Assembly: GCF_011077185.1 (NCBI RefSeq)
Contig: NC_048897.1
Coordinates: forward strand, 53,276,294-53,340,293
Reading direction: 5' to 3'
Source of the DNA: Oxyura jamaicensis
Lineage: Eukaryota > Chordata > Aves > Anseriformes > Anatidae
Length of the DNA: 64,000 nucleotides
Position 1 is the stretch's first letter; each line of letters starts with the position of its first letter. Below, one piece after another: positions 11,843 through 24,446 of this stretch. The notes under the pieces were generated by a model, which saw only the letters and a program-made list of their open reading frames with translations, made no database searches and was not told the DNA's origin. The position numbers and the translations under genes were made by a program.

Positions 11843-14561
11843 GGCGCGTTTCCCAGGGGGACCCCAGGCTCCCCGTGGTGCCGGGGGCTGCCTCCCCGCA
11901 GGACCACCCGTCGCAGCAGGGCTCCCGTCCCCCACCTGCTGACTGGCGTTTCCAAGCACACTTCGCAGCTTCTATTCCCTACCTTCAGGCATCTGCCCAG
12001 GTGTCCGTTGCTTTTAATTTCTGAACATTCATTTCAGATATGAAACTTCTGACTCACGAAATGACAAATACAGTTCTCAATTATATACATATATATATTT
12101 AAAACAGCATTTTCTGATGAAAAACATTCTACTGCATATTGTCTGATCAGCTCTGTTTCCTAGCACACCACATGTCCGTCCAGGGAACTCTTCGTGCTGT
12201 TTTTATCCATCCTCATTTAAATGCAGTGAATGGAATATGATGCCCCATTTTAGATTTAACAGGGACATTTTACTGCCACCTTTCTAGTAAATTCTTCCTC
12301 ATCTCTGACATGCTCGCCAATCTTTCCTTAAAAAATGTCTCTCTGCTTGCTTTCTGTTCCTCCCGTAACGTCACCTCTTTCACTCTCCTGTTCTCAGCAC
12401 AAACCCCTGCCAGGCACTGAGAGGGCGATTCAGGATTTCTGTCTGTCACCTCCTGTGACCAACACAATGACAAAATATTTTGCCTTTTCTCGGTATGACA
12501 AGCTTGTGCTTTTCCTACGCTCATGTTCATGAGCCAAAGGGACAATCTGGAGCTGCAGTCTTTTCCTGACACGCACACATATGTCTGGGTAGGCGTTTGA
12601 TGCCCTAACCCTGCTCCTTGGTTTCGGGTGTCTGTGCTGGTTTTGCTCAGGATGCAAGCACGGTGCTCGGTGGGGGCAGAGACCCCCTGGGAGGCTCCCC
12701 TCCACCGCCCCCAGGCAGGACATGGTGACGGCCCCGTCTCTCCAGATGTGGCACTTCTGCTTTATTTTAGCATTACTGACATTTAAAATCCCCGTGCAGT
12801 CACGGCGTAAGTTTAAATTGGAGGTCATTCAGGGCTTACTCTGAATACTTGCCGTACTTCACATCTGTTATCTCTACAAATGCTATAAATGCAGTAAAAT
12901 AGAGGAGGCACATTTATGAGAAATTCTGATGCAAATGATCAAATTAATATTTAACCCCATTGTACAAAAATTAGAGATATACGTACAGATTGCAAGGTTA
13001 ATTGCATTTCACAAGTAGGCCTCCTCTGCGAGCAGCGCAGTATGCACGTTGCTAGAACCGTGCCTGACCGATTATCATCAAACCCAATATTTTTCTCGAC
13101 TTCACCTTCTAACTACAGCTGGCTTATTAAATATTTTGTACATTCATTTATGCAGCAAGCCCCTGACATCCGCTTAGTGCAATACAAAGGCTGTATTTTC
13201 TAATAAGATTATAAATTGCATTATGGTTCCAGAGAACTGTAAATCTGCAGGCAAAAAGAAGCGGGCACACACTTAACGGCAGAAGGAGAAGCGGTCATAT
13301 ATCACGGAAAAAAATCAGACCAGGTTCCCCCTCGCACGCCCACAGTGATGACTGCAGGTCTGGCCCCATGCGGTGTCTGAGAGCTGCCCCAGCAGCCCAG
13401 TGCTGCGGCTCACAGACCGGGCTCCTTGGGCATGTTTACCTCTGTGCCACTCTCCCTCCTCTCCCTCCTTTTCTCTTTAGACACTTTGCTCTTTCTTTAG
13501 GTAGGAGGTCTGGATTTCTGCTCCTTTATTAGCCATGGCACAATGCAAATGTTTTCCTTGCTGATGTCAGCCTTCTGCACGCATCACATCTCCCCACCTC
13601 CCCAAAACGCTGTCCCAAGGAATGCCAACAAACAAACCCAGAGCGGCGATGTGCAGGTGGATACCGAGTTACGGGGATTAACCGCAGAGGGAATAAATTG
13701 GGATTCTCACTGAGGTCTGCAAGTGAAAATAAAAGCTTCTTCCTATGGCAGGGAAACCACATGAGAACACCAAGCACCCCTCGTAAGGCCCAGCCTCCTC
13801 TCCCAGCCACACCAGGCATCTCCACACAGGACGGGAATTGGCATTTTCGAGGCAGACCTGACCTGGTGCAGCCTTCACCAAGCAGCGAGGTTCTTCCCAG
13901 GACATGGGGAAAGCCCGGGGCATGGTGGTGTCTCTGAGCCTCAGAAATCAAGAGACACCAGCCAGGCAAAAGTACATTACATCAGTTGTGCTGATCAGAG
14001 AAAGTTATCCTTCCTAGCAGACCTATCTGTACCCGTTTTTTCTCTGAAACACTTGATCATAAGGACAACTACAAAATGGAAATGGAAATTTTTGAGAAAA
14101 ATTGTGGAAGCTGGTTGAAAACAAAAACCTAATTCATAATTCATTTGTAGAAGTCTCTTCTGAACAAGTTTTCCAACACTATTCAAGCTGGTTGAATAAT
14201 TCAAAGAAAGACCAATTTATTCAATCAAAATGATGGCAAATTTTGGGAAATCTGATTTTCCTCCGCATCCCCGGATTTGCATTAGCATGAGTGACAGCAG
14301 ATTTGTGTCAGTGTCAAGGAAAATGAATCAAGGCAAGTAGACATGGAAAACTAAACAGAGTTCAAACCAGCCCCATAAACCACACTGAAATATAAATATA
14401 CAAACCCCAAAATACGGAAAACAAAAGCACTGCACCATAAACCTTCAAAACAGCTGTGGGATCAAGCTGATTTTTGCCTGAAGAGATGGAAGAGGAACAA
14501 CTCAGTGTCTGAAGCTTGTGGTTCTTTACATTTTGCAGATTCAGCCTTCTGCCTGCTTTTT
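11843..14561. other. Non-coding stretch with an AT-rich block
   Basis: No gene is supported. A (TA)n-like run lies at about 12082-12100. The block at 12840-13220 is CpG-poor with motif-like words and is listed separately. At 13.53-13.97 kb open frames overlap on both strands and look compositional. Confidence 0.55.
12840..13220. promoter_or_regulatory. Candidate conserved non-coding block with a POU octamer
   Basis: AT-rich, CpG-poor segment containing a perfect octamer ATGCAAAT at 12929-12936, the binding word of POU-domain (OCT) factors. It is followed within ten bases by AAATTAATATTTAA, a homeodomain-type sequence. Further TTAATTGCA and ATAAATTGC words follow. Density of such words in a low-CpG block is typical of vertebrate developmental enhancers, but conservation was not tested and chance is possible. 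Confidence 0.22.
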
Positions 14562-14609
14562 GCCACTATTTCCACTATTGCCACTATTGCCACTATTATC
14601 ATCATCATC
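14562..14609. repeat. 9-bp minisatellite (x4) followed by (ATC)4
   Basis: Four units of KCCACTATT at 14562-14570, 14571-14579, 14580-14588 and 14589-14597, one base differing in the second, followed directly by four ATC units to 14609. A short compound tandem repeat; no function visible. Confidence 0.9.
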
Positions 14610-16117
14610 TCAAAGAAGCTGTATTAGCAATTTGCTGCTCCAAGTAAAAGAAGGAAAGCCTTTAATAAAGGAGGTCGCCAACACTTCTCAATGCTCTCAG
14701 TAATCCTGCAAAGCAAACACAAAACGTCGCCGTCCTGAGCTGCAGCCGAAGGACTGCAGGTGACAACAGAAACTGCAAGACCAAAACAAACTGAAATTCA
14801 GTTCCCTGAACTCCAGCTAGCAAACATATTCCTGGTAACAGCAGGTGTGAAAGCTTTGCACAGGAGGAGGATTTCAGAGGAGCCTGGTTAGATGAAAAAA
14901 TAGTTGATGCCGACAGGGCTGGCAGGGAAATCCAGAACCTCCAGTGTGGAAGGGGTTGCTTTTTGTGCTTTGGGAGGGATAGAAGAGCTGAAAAATATAC
15001 TGGGTGGCTGTCTGAAAGAGGCAGGGATCTAGCACTGCCAAATAACGTGCAGTATTAAAGGTATCGTGACAGACACGGAGAACTACTAGAAATGTCTGGC
15101 ATGTCCAAACAGGGAGCCGTGCCCCAGAACTGAATGTGGGAGCACAGGACTCAAGCTCCTCCGTGGCAGAGAGGCTTTTACAACATCTCACCTTGTAGGA
15201 GCACGCACATCCCCATCACAACTGCATCCTTCAACCACAAAGTCCCCGGAGGCAGGAGCGTCTGACCGCGTGCTGTGAATGTGCCGGGCACGCTTTGGGC
15301 ACTGTACGAACACCAACAAATTAATGCCTGTGAGGTGTGCAAGCTGTCACAGTGCGGGCACTGAAGTCCAAAGGCACGCTGTTACTGTGAGCACGGGTCC
15401 CAGCACACAGCCGCACGGCGCAGCTGTTTGGGCAGGAAAGACAACGAGAAAAAATAACACAACTTTTAAATAGTTCGTACTGCTAGGGCTGACCTGAACG
15501 GGGGTGGTGTGCTAAAAGACAGGGGCACCTCTAGCAGGGCGAGTGTGGAGAAGACTGCTGCACACACCTGGCACCACGGCAGAGGCGTGTTGGGTTTCCT
15601 GCATCGGCCGGCGCCGAAGCTCCCATTTCTGCCCCATACGCATCCTTTCAAGCTCACTGTACGGCCCCCGGTGATTTAGGATTAGCACTTACATACTCGG
15701 GGGGCCCCCCCCCCCGCTGGAAGCAGCATTTATTTAAACCAAACTTTTAGCCGTTGAAAATGACAACTAATCGTTTGGCTAAAACAATACTTGTAACATT
15801 TAATTGTCAAAAATACAGACTTCCAACAACTTCTGTGCAGCAAATCAGCTTGCTGTCCAAAGGGCACGTGGTCCTGATGCACTATGAAAAGGCAGGACAA
15901 AGGGGTCGGTGCTCAGAGCTGGATGGAAGCTGCGACTAAATTACATGAGCTTTGTGAATTAGGAGCAGGTGCCTTTCTGTCACCATCTCACAGCAGTCAG
16001 CGTGCTTAAAAGGAATCATTCAGGTGCCTTTTGCGACGCTGAACCTGCTTCCGTAGAGTGTGAATGGTGAAGGCATGCTACAAATTATAAACTACTTCCT
16101 CAAACTTCCCTGCTAGC
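14610..16117. other. Non-coding stretch, no recognised gene
   Basis: No supported gene. It contains a G6C11 self-complementary tract at 15699-15715, listed separately. Open frames are all near 60-105 codons and unremarkable. Confidence 0.55.
15699..15715. repeat. G6C11 self-complementary homopolymer junction
   Basis: Six G are followed immediately by eleven C, so six base pairs can form around the junction with no loop, and the C run can slip against the G run. Such tracts are prone to length error in sequencing, so the exact C count should be read with care. Confidence 0.8.
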
Positions 16118-16118
16118 T

Positions 16119-16149
<31 letters not shown>
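16118..16149. repeat. T8A24 homopolymer junction
   Basis: Eight T are followed directly by twenty-four A. A poly-A run of this size can mark the 3' end of a plus-strand retrotransposed copy, but the upstream sequence shows no recognisable element or gene, so I list it only as a simple repeat. Confidence 0.85.
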
Positions 16150-16388
16150 GGAAAACCATTAAATCAAACAAAATCAAACTACTGAAATTGCTCAGGATTA
16201 TGTGCCAATAGCTGCCAGAAAGCAAGCACTGCATGACCTGCAGCCTGGAGGAGGAGGTAGCATTAGGACACTAATGGCTGCAAGATGCAAATTGCTGCCA
16301 TGAAGTGAGTTGCTGTGACCGTTTCGACCCAAAGCTATTACAGGTTGTATAAAGGTCAGTTTGTTTGTTTCCAAAGCCATCACTGAGC

Positions 16389-16870
16389 TTCCCTTCCCTT
16401 CCCTTCCCTTCCCTTCCCTTCCCTTCCCTNNNNNNNNNNNNNNNNNNNNNNNNNNNNNNNNNNNNNNNNNNNNNNNNNNNNNNNNNNNNNNNNNNNNNNN
16501 NNNNNNNNNNNNNNNNNNNNNNNNNNNNNNNNNNNNNNNNNNNNNNNNNNNNNNNNNNNNNNNNNNNNNNNNNNNNNNNNNNNNNNNNNNNNNNNNNNNN
16601 NNNNNNNNNNNNNNNNNNNNNNNNNNNNNNNNNNNNNNNNNNNNNNNNNNNNNNNNNNNNNNNNNNNNNNNNNNNNNNNNNNNNNNNNNNNNNNNNNNNN
16701 NNNNNNNNNNNNNNNNNNNNNNNNNNNNNNNNNNNNNNNNNNNNNNNNNNNNNNNNNNNNNNNNNNNNNNNNNNNNNNNNNNNNNNNNNNNNNNNNNNNN
16801 NNNNNNNNNNNNNNNNNNNNNNNNNNNNNCTTCCCTTCCCTTCCCTTCCCTTCCCTTCCCTTCCCTTCCC
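16389..16870. repeat. (CTTCC)n pentanucleotide array with internal assembly gap
   Basis: About 41 bp of perfect CTTCC/TTCCC units on the left (16389-16429) and about 41 bp on the right (16830-16870) bracket a run of unknown bases. One strand is entirely pyrimidine and the other entirely purine. The true array length is unknown. The open frames crossing it are artefacts of N and repeat translation. Confidence 0.95.
16430..16829. other. Assembly gap (400 N)
   Basis: Exactly 400 unknown bases inside the CTTCC array. A second gap in the window has the same length, so 400 is probably a placeholder or capped estimate and not a measured size. Confidence 0.95.
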
Positions 16871-18857
16871 ATCGCACTCCCAGGAGCTGGAAGGTCCCTG
16901 GAAGGACGCAGAGATGAAGCTGACAGCACAACGTGCCTTTAGCACGTGCTGCTAAATTAGATCTCTTTCCTTGCTGCGGTGTCATGACACGTTGGCCGAG
17001 CTTACCAAGCCTTCATATACATGCGTGCATTGGTGCTCAAACCAAGCAAAAAAATAACCCAGAAATACCTGGCTCCAACAAAACCCAGCGGAGGCTGGTG
17101 CTGCACTCAGAGGCATCAGCCCCTGGTTGGGGCTGCTGTGCCCGCCTGCTCAAGCAAGTGCCAGTCTGGGGACTCTGGTACACTCAAACCTCCAGACTGA
17201 TAAAGAGAGGAAAAAAGCTTTACAGTTGTACTAGCAGTGTCGTTCCCTCCATCCAAAGGGCTTTTGATTAGTTATTAGATTAATTTCCTCATTCTGCTCT
17301 AACTACAATGTATGGAGATTAATTTATTAAGGGTTTTGTATTAACCGAAGTCTTAAAACTATTGATGAAAAAAGACTTTGAGGGCAATTCCTAATGAGAG
17401 CGTGTCATCACGAAACTGCTATTGAACTTCCAGATTTTCTCTGAAGAAGCAAAGTGTTTTGAAAAGTTTCACAAGGTGACATAAAACTTTCTATTTTATA
17501 TATTTTACAATAAACCATATTTTTCTGCTGAACCCATGTAGAGATCTAAAACTATCAAGCAACAAGTCTGCCTATTAAAGCCCCTGCCTTTTGTTGGATA
17601 TTTCACTCGCATTAACTAGGAAATTGCCCAGCCCCATTGTCAGTAAGATAAATGTGTTCTCGCTGGAAAATGTTAGCAGGTTTTAATAGTGGATTCCACC
17701 TCATAATTTCTTGTTTCTTTCTAGATACATCGTAATGGCATCTGCTTTGAAGTTCTTATCTTACTTTATCTTTTCTTCTTTAAGGAGCAATTTCTTGTTA
17801 CTTCTTGTGCTGGAACTAGCCTTTATGTAAGATTCTGAAAGGACAAAGAACAAAAGCGTCCAGCCTTGCAGAACTGTTGGCACGCGTCTAGCAGTGATAT
17901 CTGCAGTTTTTCAGAACCAGTGGAGCCGTGTAACCGCCTTTCAAGTCTCCCAGGGCTGCCGGTGCATTGTGCAGCCCACCCCTACAATGACACCTCGGGT
18001 GGGGGCCCAGCCCCGAGGAGGACGGGGAACTCTCGATGCCAAGCCGTGCACACCATCTGCATGGTGCTGAAGACACCCCCAGGCAGCTGCTGGAGAGGAA
18101 AAAGCCAGAGCCAACTGTACCAAAGGGGAAATTTCAGACGTCCTGATTTTTACAGCAGAAACACAAAATTTTCATGAAGCCGCTGTGCCACCATCTTGCA
18201 GTGAGAAGCACCACGGAGCCTGGTGCCCGTACAGCCTGCCAGCAGGAGAAGGCTGCTGTCCCACCCGGCTCCCCCAGGACCAGCCCCAGCAGGGTGTTGG
18301 GGAGGAGAGCTCAGCAGCACGGAGCAGAGGGATCAGGCCCCTGGGATTCCCACAACCTCCCCCGGGCACACAATGCAGAGAAGCCCAACTGAGACAAGAA
18401 GGGGGTCCATTAAGAAGGGCAGCCCACGGCCTGGGCTGCTCCCAGGCACCTTAGGAAGGTAGCCAAGGAGGCTGAGTAAGAAATGCAACAGCAAAGGCTG
18501 TTTTAACTCTTCCGGCAATGAAAACACCTTCAAAGAGGGAAATGACAGGTGGGTTACAGAACTGCCAGGCCAGTATTAGCTACTAATGTAAGTATTAAGA
18601 AAACATGACTTCCATAAAATATTCAGGATAGAACATTTGAATATTTATTAATTTTAATCAAAGAGAATGAGAAAGTTGTTCTGGCTTCAACTTTTGGGAA
18701 CCAAAACAAGTTCGGCCTGACAACTGCTACTTGCTTCCTTTTTAGAAAGGAAATAAAAAGTCTGGGGAAGCAGAAACCTTCCATGGGACATAGCTGGGGA
18801 ACCAGCACCAGATACAGGCTTGAGATGCCAACAGGAACTGAAGTCAGCTTATCCAGA
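16871..18857. other. Non-coding stretch with an AT-rich block
   Basis: No gene is supported. An AT-rich, CpG-poor block at 17265-17730 is listed separately. A GC-rich patch at about 17.93-18.45 kb yields overlapping frames on both strands without family resemblance. Confidence 0.55.
17265..17730. promoter_or_regulatory. Candidate conserved non-coding block (TAAT and SOX-like words)
   Basis: A nearly CpG-free segment of about 460 bp with repeated homeodomain cores (TTAGATTAATTTCC near 17276, GAGATTAATTTATT near 17316) and SOX-like words (CCTTTTGTT near 17586, CCCATTGT near 17633). It resembles vertebrate developmental enhancers in composition. There is no direct evidence of conservation or activity. 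Confidence 0.2.
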
Positions 18858-18946
18858 TATGACTGGACACAGTGCTGGGCAGCTGGTCAGGGGACTGGAC
18901 TAGCTCCTATCAAGAAGTTCCCTCCAACCTCAATGGTTCTGTGATA
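18858..18946 (+). mobile_element. CR1 LINE 3'-end fragment
   Basis: The segment follows the pattern of the CR1 3' terminus: a GACTGGACA-CAGTGCTGGGCAGCTGGTC stretch, then CCCTCCAACCTCAATGGTTCTGTGAT. CR1 elements end in short ATTCTRTGAT-like 8-mers, matched here by GGTTCTGTGAT at the right end. Only about 90 bp remains, consistent with the severe 5' truncation normal for LINEs. The orientation is opposite to the long CR1 at 25-28 kb, so it is a separate insertion. Confidence 0.75.
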
Positions 18947-21900
18947 AAGGAATTAGAAAATAGCCACGCACTCTGCTAGCTAATACAAGTGTGTGCCTTT
19001 GTTGGTATACGTCACGTGTGTGTATACAGCAGTATATATTCTGAGTGGACTCATCTGAACAGGATCATAAGAGGGAGGCAAGCATCCTTATCCCTGTACT
19101 TACGTTACCTGGATGCCAAGTTCACACAAGATGTTTGGGCCTCTAATTCCTTCTGTTCTCACTTCCCAAAATAAAACCTGCCTGTGGAACTTCAGCTTCC
19201 TGCTGACACAAACCGTGGCAGGATGGGTAGTGCCTCCAGGAAAAGCAAGATGAGAGCTGTGCCCCTGAGTGTGCCTCTGAAGCACAATCCCTCCAAAATA
19301 AAACCTATCTGATGCAGGTTATGCCCTCCTTGCTCAGGGCTGTGCTGCACATCAACATCTCGTTCGACACAGCTGAGGAGGTCTCCCTGTCCCGATCTTA
19401 CGGACAGCTCTGTATTTGTGCCTCGAGCCTTCAGTCAGCCACTGGCACATGACCTCAAGTGCTCTGTGAAGAGAAGATGGGGCACACTGTGTGATTATTA
19501 ACTAGCTACGGCAAGGAAGATGCGCATACCAATAACTGGTTTATCACAGCTGCCAGTCAGCATGGTCTGCTGGGAGCCTCCCTGCACAGGGGAATTCGCC
19601 CCAGGGAGAATTCCCTGTGCTCCACCACTGGGTAGGGCTTGTTTCTTTCATCTTTTGTTTGTAGTTTCCACTTGGACCCTGCGCTCCCCCACATTCTCCT
19701 TTTAAGCCATGCAATGCGCTTTACTTGGTACTGTAGCATAAAGAAGGATAGCAGCAATTGCTGCAATAGCTCGGCAGAGCGGAGCAGGGTTCACACATCC
19801 CACTTGCGTTTCCAAGGGGCAAACAGAAATGTACCCGCGTGTGAATCAGATTGGGCAATTTCACTCCCCGCAAGTAAACAAAATTACTTATTCTTAAAAA
19901 TCAAAAGGTAATCACTCGCTTTTCAAATTGTGTGAAAAGATGGAGACTGGCTCTCCCTTCCTGAGACATGAATCAAACCCAGACTAAATGTAATGATGTT
20001 AACAGGCAGCTTTAGCTTTCATAATCACTCAAAGGGCTTCTGCCGAGTTTATTTGATCTCGGGCTTTTTGCTCACATTTCAGCAGTATTTTAAAGAGCCT
20101 ATAATGTCTGAGAAGCTTCATGTTCTGCAAAGGGAAGGAATCACAAGACTAATATTACTATTTATTACTTTTTTCAACTCAGTCAAACTTAAATTACATG
20201 CACAAAACTTCGGGATGATGTAAGGCACATAAACGCCCATATTCAGTATTTTGATTAGTCACAGAAGAAAGCAAATCATGAGCTTGTCTATAGAAGTTGC
20301 CAAGCTGCTGACAAAGTCCTTCGGAAATAATGCTGAAAAATAATGAAGTCTAGTTTATGAATGAAGTTTGTGTCAAGGTAGGACAGCATCCCTTCAGCAT
20401 TATAAACAGCGCTTTGATGAAAGTTTCATAAATTGTTTAATTTTTCTCTTTTATCTTCTCTCACACTCCCCGCTCCAAAGCCTATCCTTCTTCAGAGCAG
20501 CGCCCGCAGAGAAACAGCTGGGTCGGGAGATGGGAGAAGCCTCCTGAAGATCACAGGTGGAGGTTTCTCACTGCTCTCTTGGAGGAAAGACACCTCCGTC
20601 ACGGATATCGGATATAAGCAGAGGAGCAACCAGCCTAGCCCCTGTCACACGTACGCTCCTAGAGACAAAAGGCAGCTGAAATACCGCTGGTATTTTTGTC
20701 TGGACAGGAATGGATGCACGGGAAGTACTGCTCTGTGCAGGACGTCTCCAGGCTGTGGTGGAACAGGGCAGCTCCCGATGGAGCACGGAGCATTCACTGA
20801 GCTGTCATCGTGACCACAGACCGCAGAGAGAGGATACCGGGAATCTAGTTGTTCTCAGCTAATGCTTATTTATAAATGGAGCTGTGTTACCAGAAAAGAG
20901 TAAAACCTTTCCTAGCTCCATACATCCTCCAGCCCCATGACTCAAGAAGCTGCTTGGGAAAGGAAAGTTCTCAGCCATTCATCCTCATTGCCCAGTGGTG
21001 GTCTTCATCCCACGTACCCCTTTCCTCCAGGAACTCAACTTCAGGCCCATCCCTCTGCCCTGTGCCATGGGCCCACCTTCAGCACCTCCTGTTCTCTTCC
21101 CATTTTCTGAAAATGTGCCCTTGCCTTCACTTTTAGGGCAGGGGCTGCTGGCTCCACGCGCACAGCCGGGCTGCGCTGCTGGGGCAGCTCTCACACTGAT
21201 TCCTCTCCCAGCAAGCCAGTAGTTGTTGATGTCAGCATGGCATGCCGATATCACCGACTTTTATTTAGAGAATTACTAAATTGCTGTAATCTCTAGGTTC
21301 TCCCTTATCGTGCTGGTTCAGCTCGTGCCTGCTCTGCGCAGTTGCTGCCTTTGTATTGCCTTTGTTCAAACTTACATTCAAACAAGCAAAGGAACGAGCA
21401 CCTCGCCTCTGCCTCTCGTGACATCTTTCTCTGGATGGCTGGCAGCAGCTCAAGCAGCCCTTCTTGTAGTGAAGGGGAACCACCGAGAGGATCGCTGCGT
21501 TCCTGGAGCAATGCTGGGTTTTGCTCTTTGTTGTGTCTCGTACCGCGCTGTTACACTGCTGGGCGTTCAGCAAATAAATAAATCAACAGATCCGGGCAGA
21601 GAAGCCAGATAAAGCCTGCAGATAAAGGTCCCTGATTTGCACGTTGAGTCTGTTCATTGATCATCCATGGTAAAACCAGGCTGCAGACAGTGGAAAATAC
21701 AGGGACTGCTTTCTTGGACATACCTCTTTGCTTCATTGTTTGCTTCAAAGCATTCAGGCGCAGCCAGCCTGCGGGAGGGCAGGGCCGAGGCTTTAGCACG
21801 GAGACCGAGGCTTGCAAAGAGCCACCACAGCAAGCAGCAGAGAGCCCTGTTTGAACCATGAAAGGGGGAGATGTGTAAGCCCTCCCTTTTCCCCGTCACA

Positions 21901-24412
21901 GGCTCCCAATTCCTCTTGCAGCTAAAGCTAAGAAGGAAAAAATGCACTTTAAGAGAACGGCTCCTTTGAAGCGAGGCAGAACACGGTTACAGGGGGATGA
22001 AGGTGAAGCCTTGTGATGAGGCCACGGGCAGCAAGAGCAGAGATGCTGGGAACAATGGAAATTCCACAGGTGTTGGAGCTGAACTGCAGGACAGGCAGCA
22101 GGGCGAAAACGTGCCGAGGCTTTATGGGGAATTTTTCTTCCCCTTATTTTTGTGATAACAGGAAGAGGTGAGAGACTCAGAAATAACCAAGAATACCCTG
22201 ATTGAAAAGGGAAACCACAAACGTGCACAATAATCGTGTCATCTCTGCTTCCCCACACAGTCGCTATCTCCTGCTGGCTCCCTCTCCAGCTGGGATCTCC
22301 CACCCCAGCTGGGAGCAGGGGCAGTGGCAGGCTGCGGGCAGACAAATCGCTGCAGGGCGGCAGCTGAAGGGACACATCACGTGCAGTCCTCCCGAGGACT
22401 CATAAGTTTAAACTCAGTGCCCACTGTTGAAAAAACATATACAGCAAAATGTTGGGGGACTCAAATTGGAATGGGAGCACAGCCCTGATTTAGGGGCACA
22501 TGCAGCAACCGGCAGCACCCCCTGGTGTGCTCGGGACCTGGGCAGGGGCAGGGCCAGCTCTAGTCAGGGTGGGAGAGGAGAAGAGGGATCAGACTGGAGC
22601 TGCTGCCCTTCCCTTCCAGTGACAGATTACCCTCATTCGAAAGATTATTAGAGCAAAACTCATTTGTACTGATGATCCTTTCCAGGAGCTACAGCAGTGT
22701 GCTAAGCAGCCCTTTAGAGAGAGACCTCTGCTGAAGATGCTTTCTGGTACACATTTGTTTCTTTTTCTAATGGTTCAATGCTGCCAGCTTGAGCAGGCAG
22801 TCGCCTCCTTCCCTGAGTGCTCCAGTAACATGGAACTAGTTACTGTACCCCAGCGACCAAAGTTGCCACTGAAGAAGCCTGCTGGGAAGCGTTTCGTTTC
22901 AGCCAGAAACTCGGAGCGGGTGGAGGCGGCAGGCGCTGGGCTCACTTCCCTGGCCAGCCCGGAGCTGTCATCGAGGCAAAACTGAGGCAAACGCTCCAGC
23001 AGGAATCGTGCATTTCACACCACATCCACCAGCTACTGTCCTTAGTACCTGTGATAATACCAAAGCGTTGTCCCTCTTGCATAGAAGCAGGTTTAGTTAC
23101 AACAGCAGTTACTAGCACTGGTGCTAATAGCACTGCCATCGCTGCACGATTCCCTAACCACATATCAAGCTTGCTGTGCAGCAGTACCCTCTTCATTCTG
23201 GATGCCAATTAGTGCCAAAGATGACAATCAAACATCTTTACGCAGAGTTACACAAACACTAAAGCAAACTCCTCCCCGTGCGCCGCGTCCATTACACTGC
23301 AGGTTCCTGTGGCTGCAGTGCACAACAGCGACGCGTGCCCACCTTGTGGGACCCCAGCTGCAAACAACTGCCACCGGCCGAGCCAGCCCAGGTTAGCCAA
23401 GACCTAACTTCTCTCTGCAGTTTTCAGATGCTGTCCGAATCAATCACAGGTGCTAGAGCTTGGAAAGATTGAGAGTGTGTACCTCTACCCCACAGCAGGG
23501 TCAACCCCACCAGTAGGTATGCCCAGGGTGACACTCATATTGTACGTTGTGCGCCAGCTGTCCTTACAGCACCAACTTAATCAGGGACAGGGCTTTTCAC
23601 ATGTCATTGCATGGCTTCTCTGCCATTTACTGCATGCCCTTCTCAGCCAGGAGCTGGAATAAACACCAGTCATAGAGCTGTTTGGTGCCTCAGCTCTTCA
23701 TGTCACCAACGTCTTGCTCAGGTGTGCAAATATTCAGTAATTAGAGCTGCATTATATCAAAAGCCAAGATGTCTCAAAGCAGCTGCTTTCACGTTCTCTT
23801 GCTCCTGCCCACAACAGTTCTCTTCTTCCCCCAGCCTTTAACTGCTGACCACTGCAAGGACGAGACTTTAAAGGAGTTCTCCCCAGAATGGCCCTGCAGA
23901 GTTTCAGGGTGGCCTATGGTTCTGAAACACGATCAGAGAGTACAGGTTCCTGCTCAGTCATATACGGACTGATAGAATAAGGAAAAATCTCACCAACCCC
24001 TGAAGAGAGAGCCAAGAGCCATCCCTGGGAACAAGGGGCACAGCCTTGGTGGGAGCACACAAACCCTCCGGGGTCGGAGCTCAGCCTCTGCAGGAGGCCT
24101 GGGCATCAGTTTGACCTCCAGACACGTCCAGCCTTGGGTGGGAACGTGTGGCAGAAGGGCTGCTGCTCGTCACAGAGAGCCCAGGAGAAAATCCCCGCCT
24201 GGTTTTTGCCACATCCTGATCCCGTGTGAGAGGCTGGGGAGACAGCACCCGGCAAACTGCAGCCTGGTGCCTGACTGGGAATGCAGCAAGGTTTCCTTGC
24301 TAACATCTGTCTGTTACCTGCTGCCGTGGGTGCTGGAGGTTGTGGTGGAAGCACCTCTTGGTTCACCTACGGCTTGTATAAAACAGCTATTTTGCTATTC
24401 ATTGCGAGTATA
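18947..24412. other. Non-coding stretch, no recognised gene
   Basis: No supported gene. AT-rich at 19.9-20.45 kb, mixed elsewhere. Open frames up to about 160 codons (21896-22375 on the minus strand) overlap others and show no motif. A CTCF-like word at 22514-22528 is listed separately. Confidence 0.55.
22514..22528 (-). promoter_or_regulatory. CTCF-like binding word
   Basis: On the minus strand the sequence reads ACACCAGGGGGTGCT, which I align to the core CCACCAGGGGGCGCT with 13 of 15 positions identical, including the ACCAGGGGG centre. CTCF is the vertebrate insulator and loop-anchor protein. Single matches of this quality occur by chance in vertebrate genomes, so this is a candidate only. 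Confidence 0.35.
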
Positions 24413-24418
24413 AATAAA
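24413..24418 (+). terminator. Possible polyadenylation signal with downstream T-rich element
   Basis: AATAAA lies 28 bases before a stretch reading CTGTGTTC followed by nineteen T (24447-24465). A hexamer followed at 20-40 bases by a GT/T-rich element is the usual arrangement of a vertebrate poly(A) site on the plus strand. No exon upstream can be supported, so this could be chance or the end of a non-coding transcript. Confidence 0.2.
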
Positions 24419-24446
24419 TGATGCACGGCTGTGCTTCTCTGTGTTC

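Noticed and set aside
12680..12695. A second CTCF-like word around CCCCCTGG
   Set aside because: Only about nine of fifteen core positions agree; below what I would report.
16198..16985. Long open frames of about 190-240 codons across the first gap on both strands
   Set aside because: They consist of the CTTCC pentamer and translated unknown bases; pentamer arrays without stops stay open in all frames.
18858..18946. The plus-strand CR1 tail as the missing 3' half of the long CR1 at 25-28 kb
   Set aside because: Opposite orientation, 6 kb away and only about 90 bp long; an ordinary 5'-truncated insertion is simpler.
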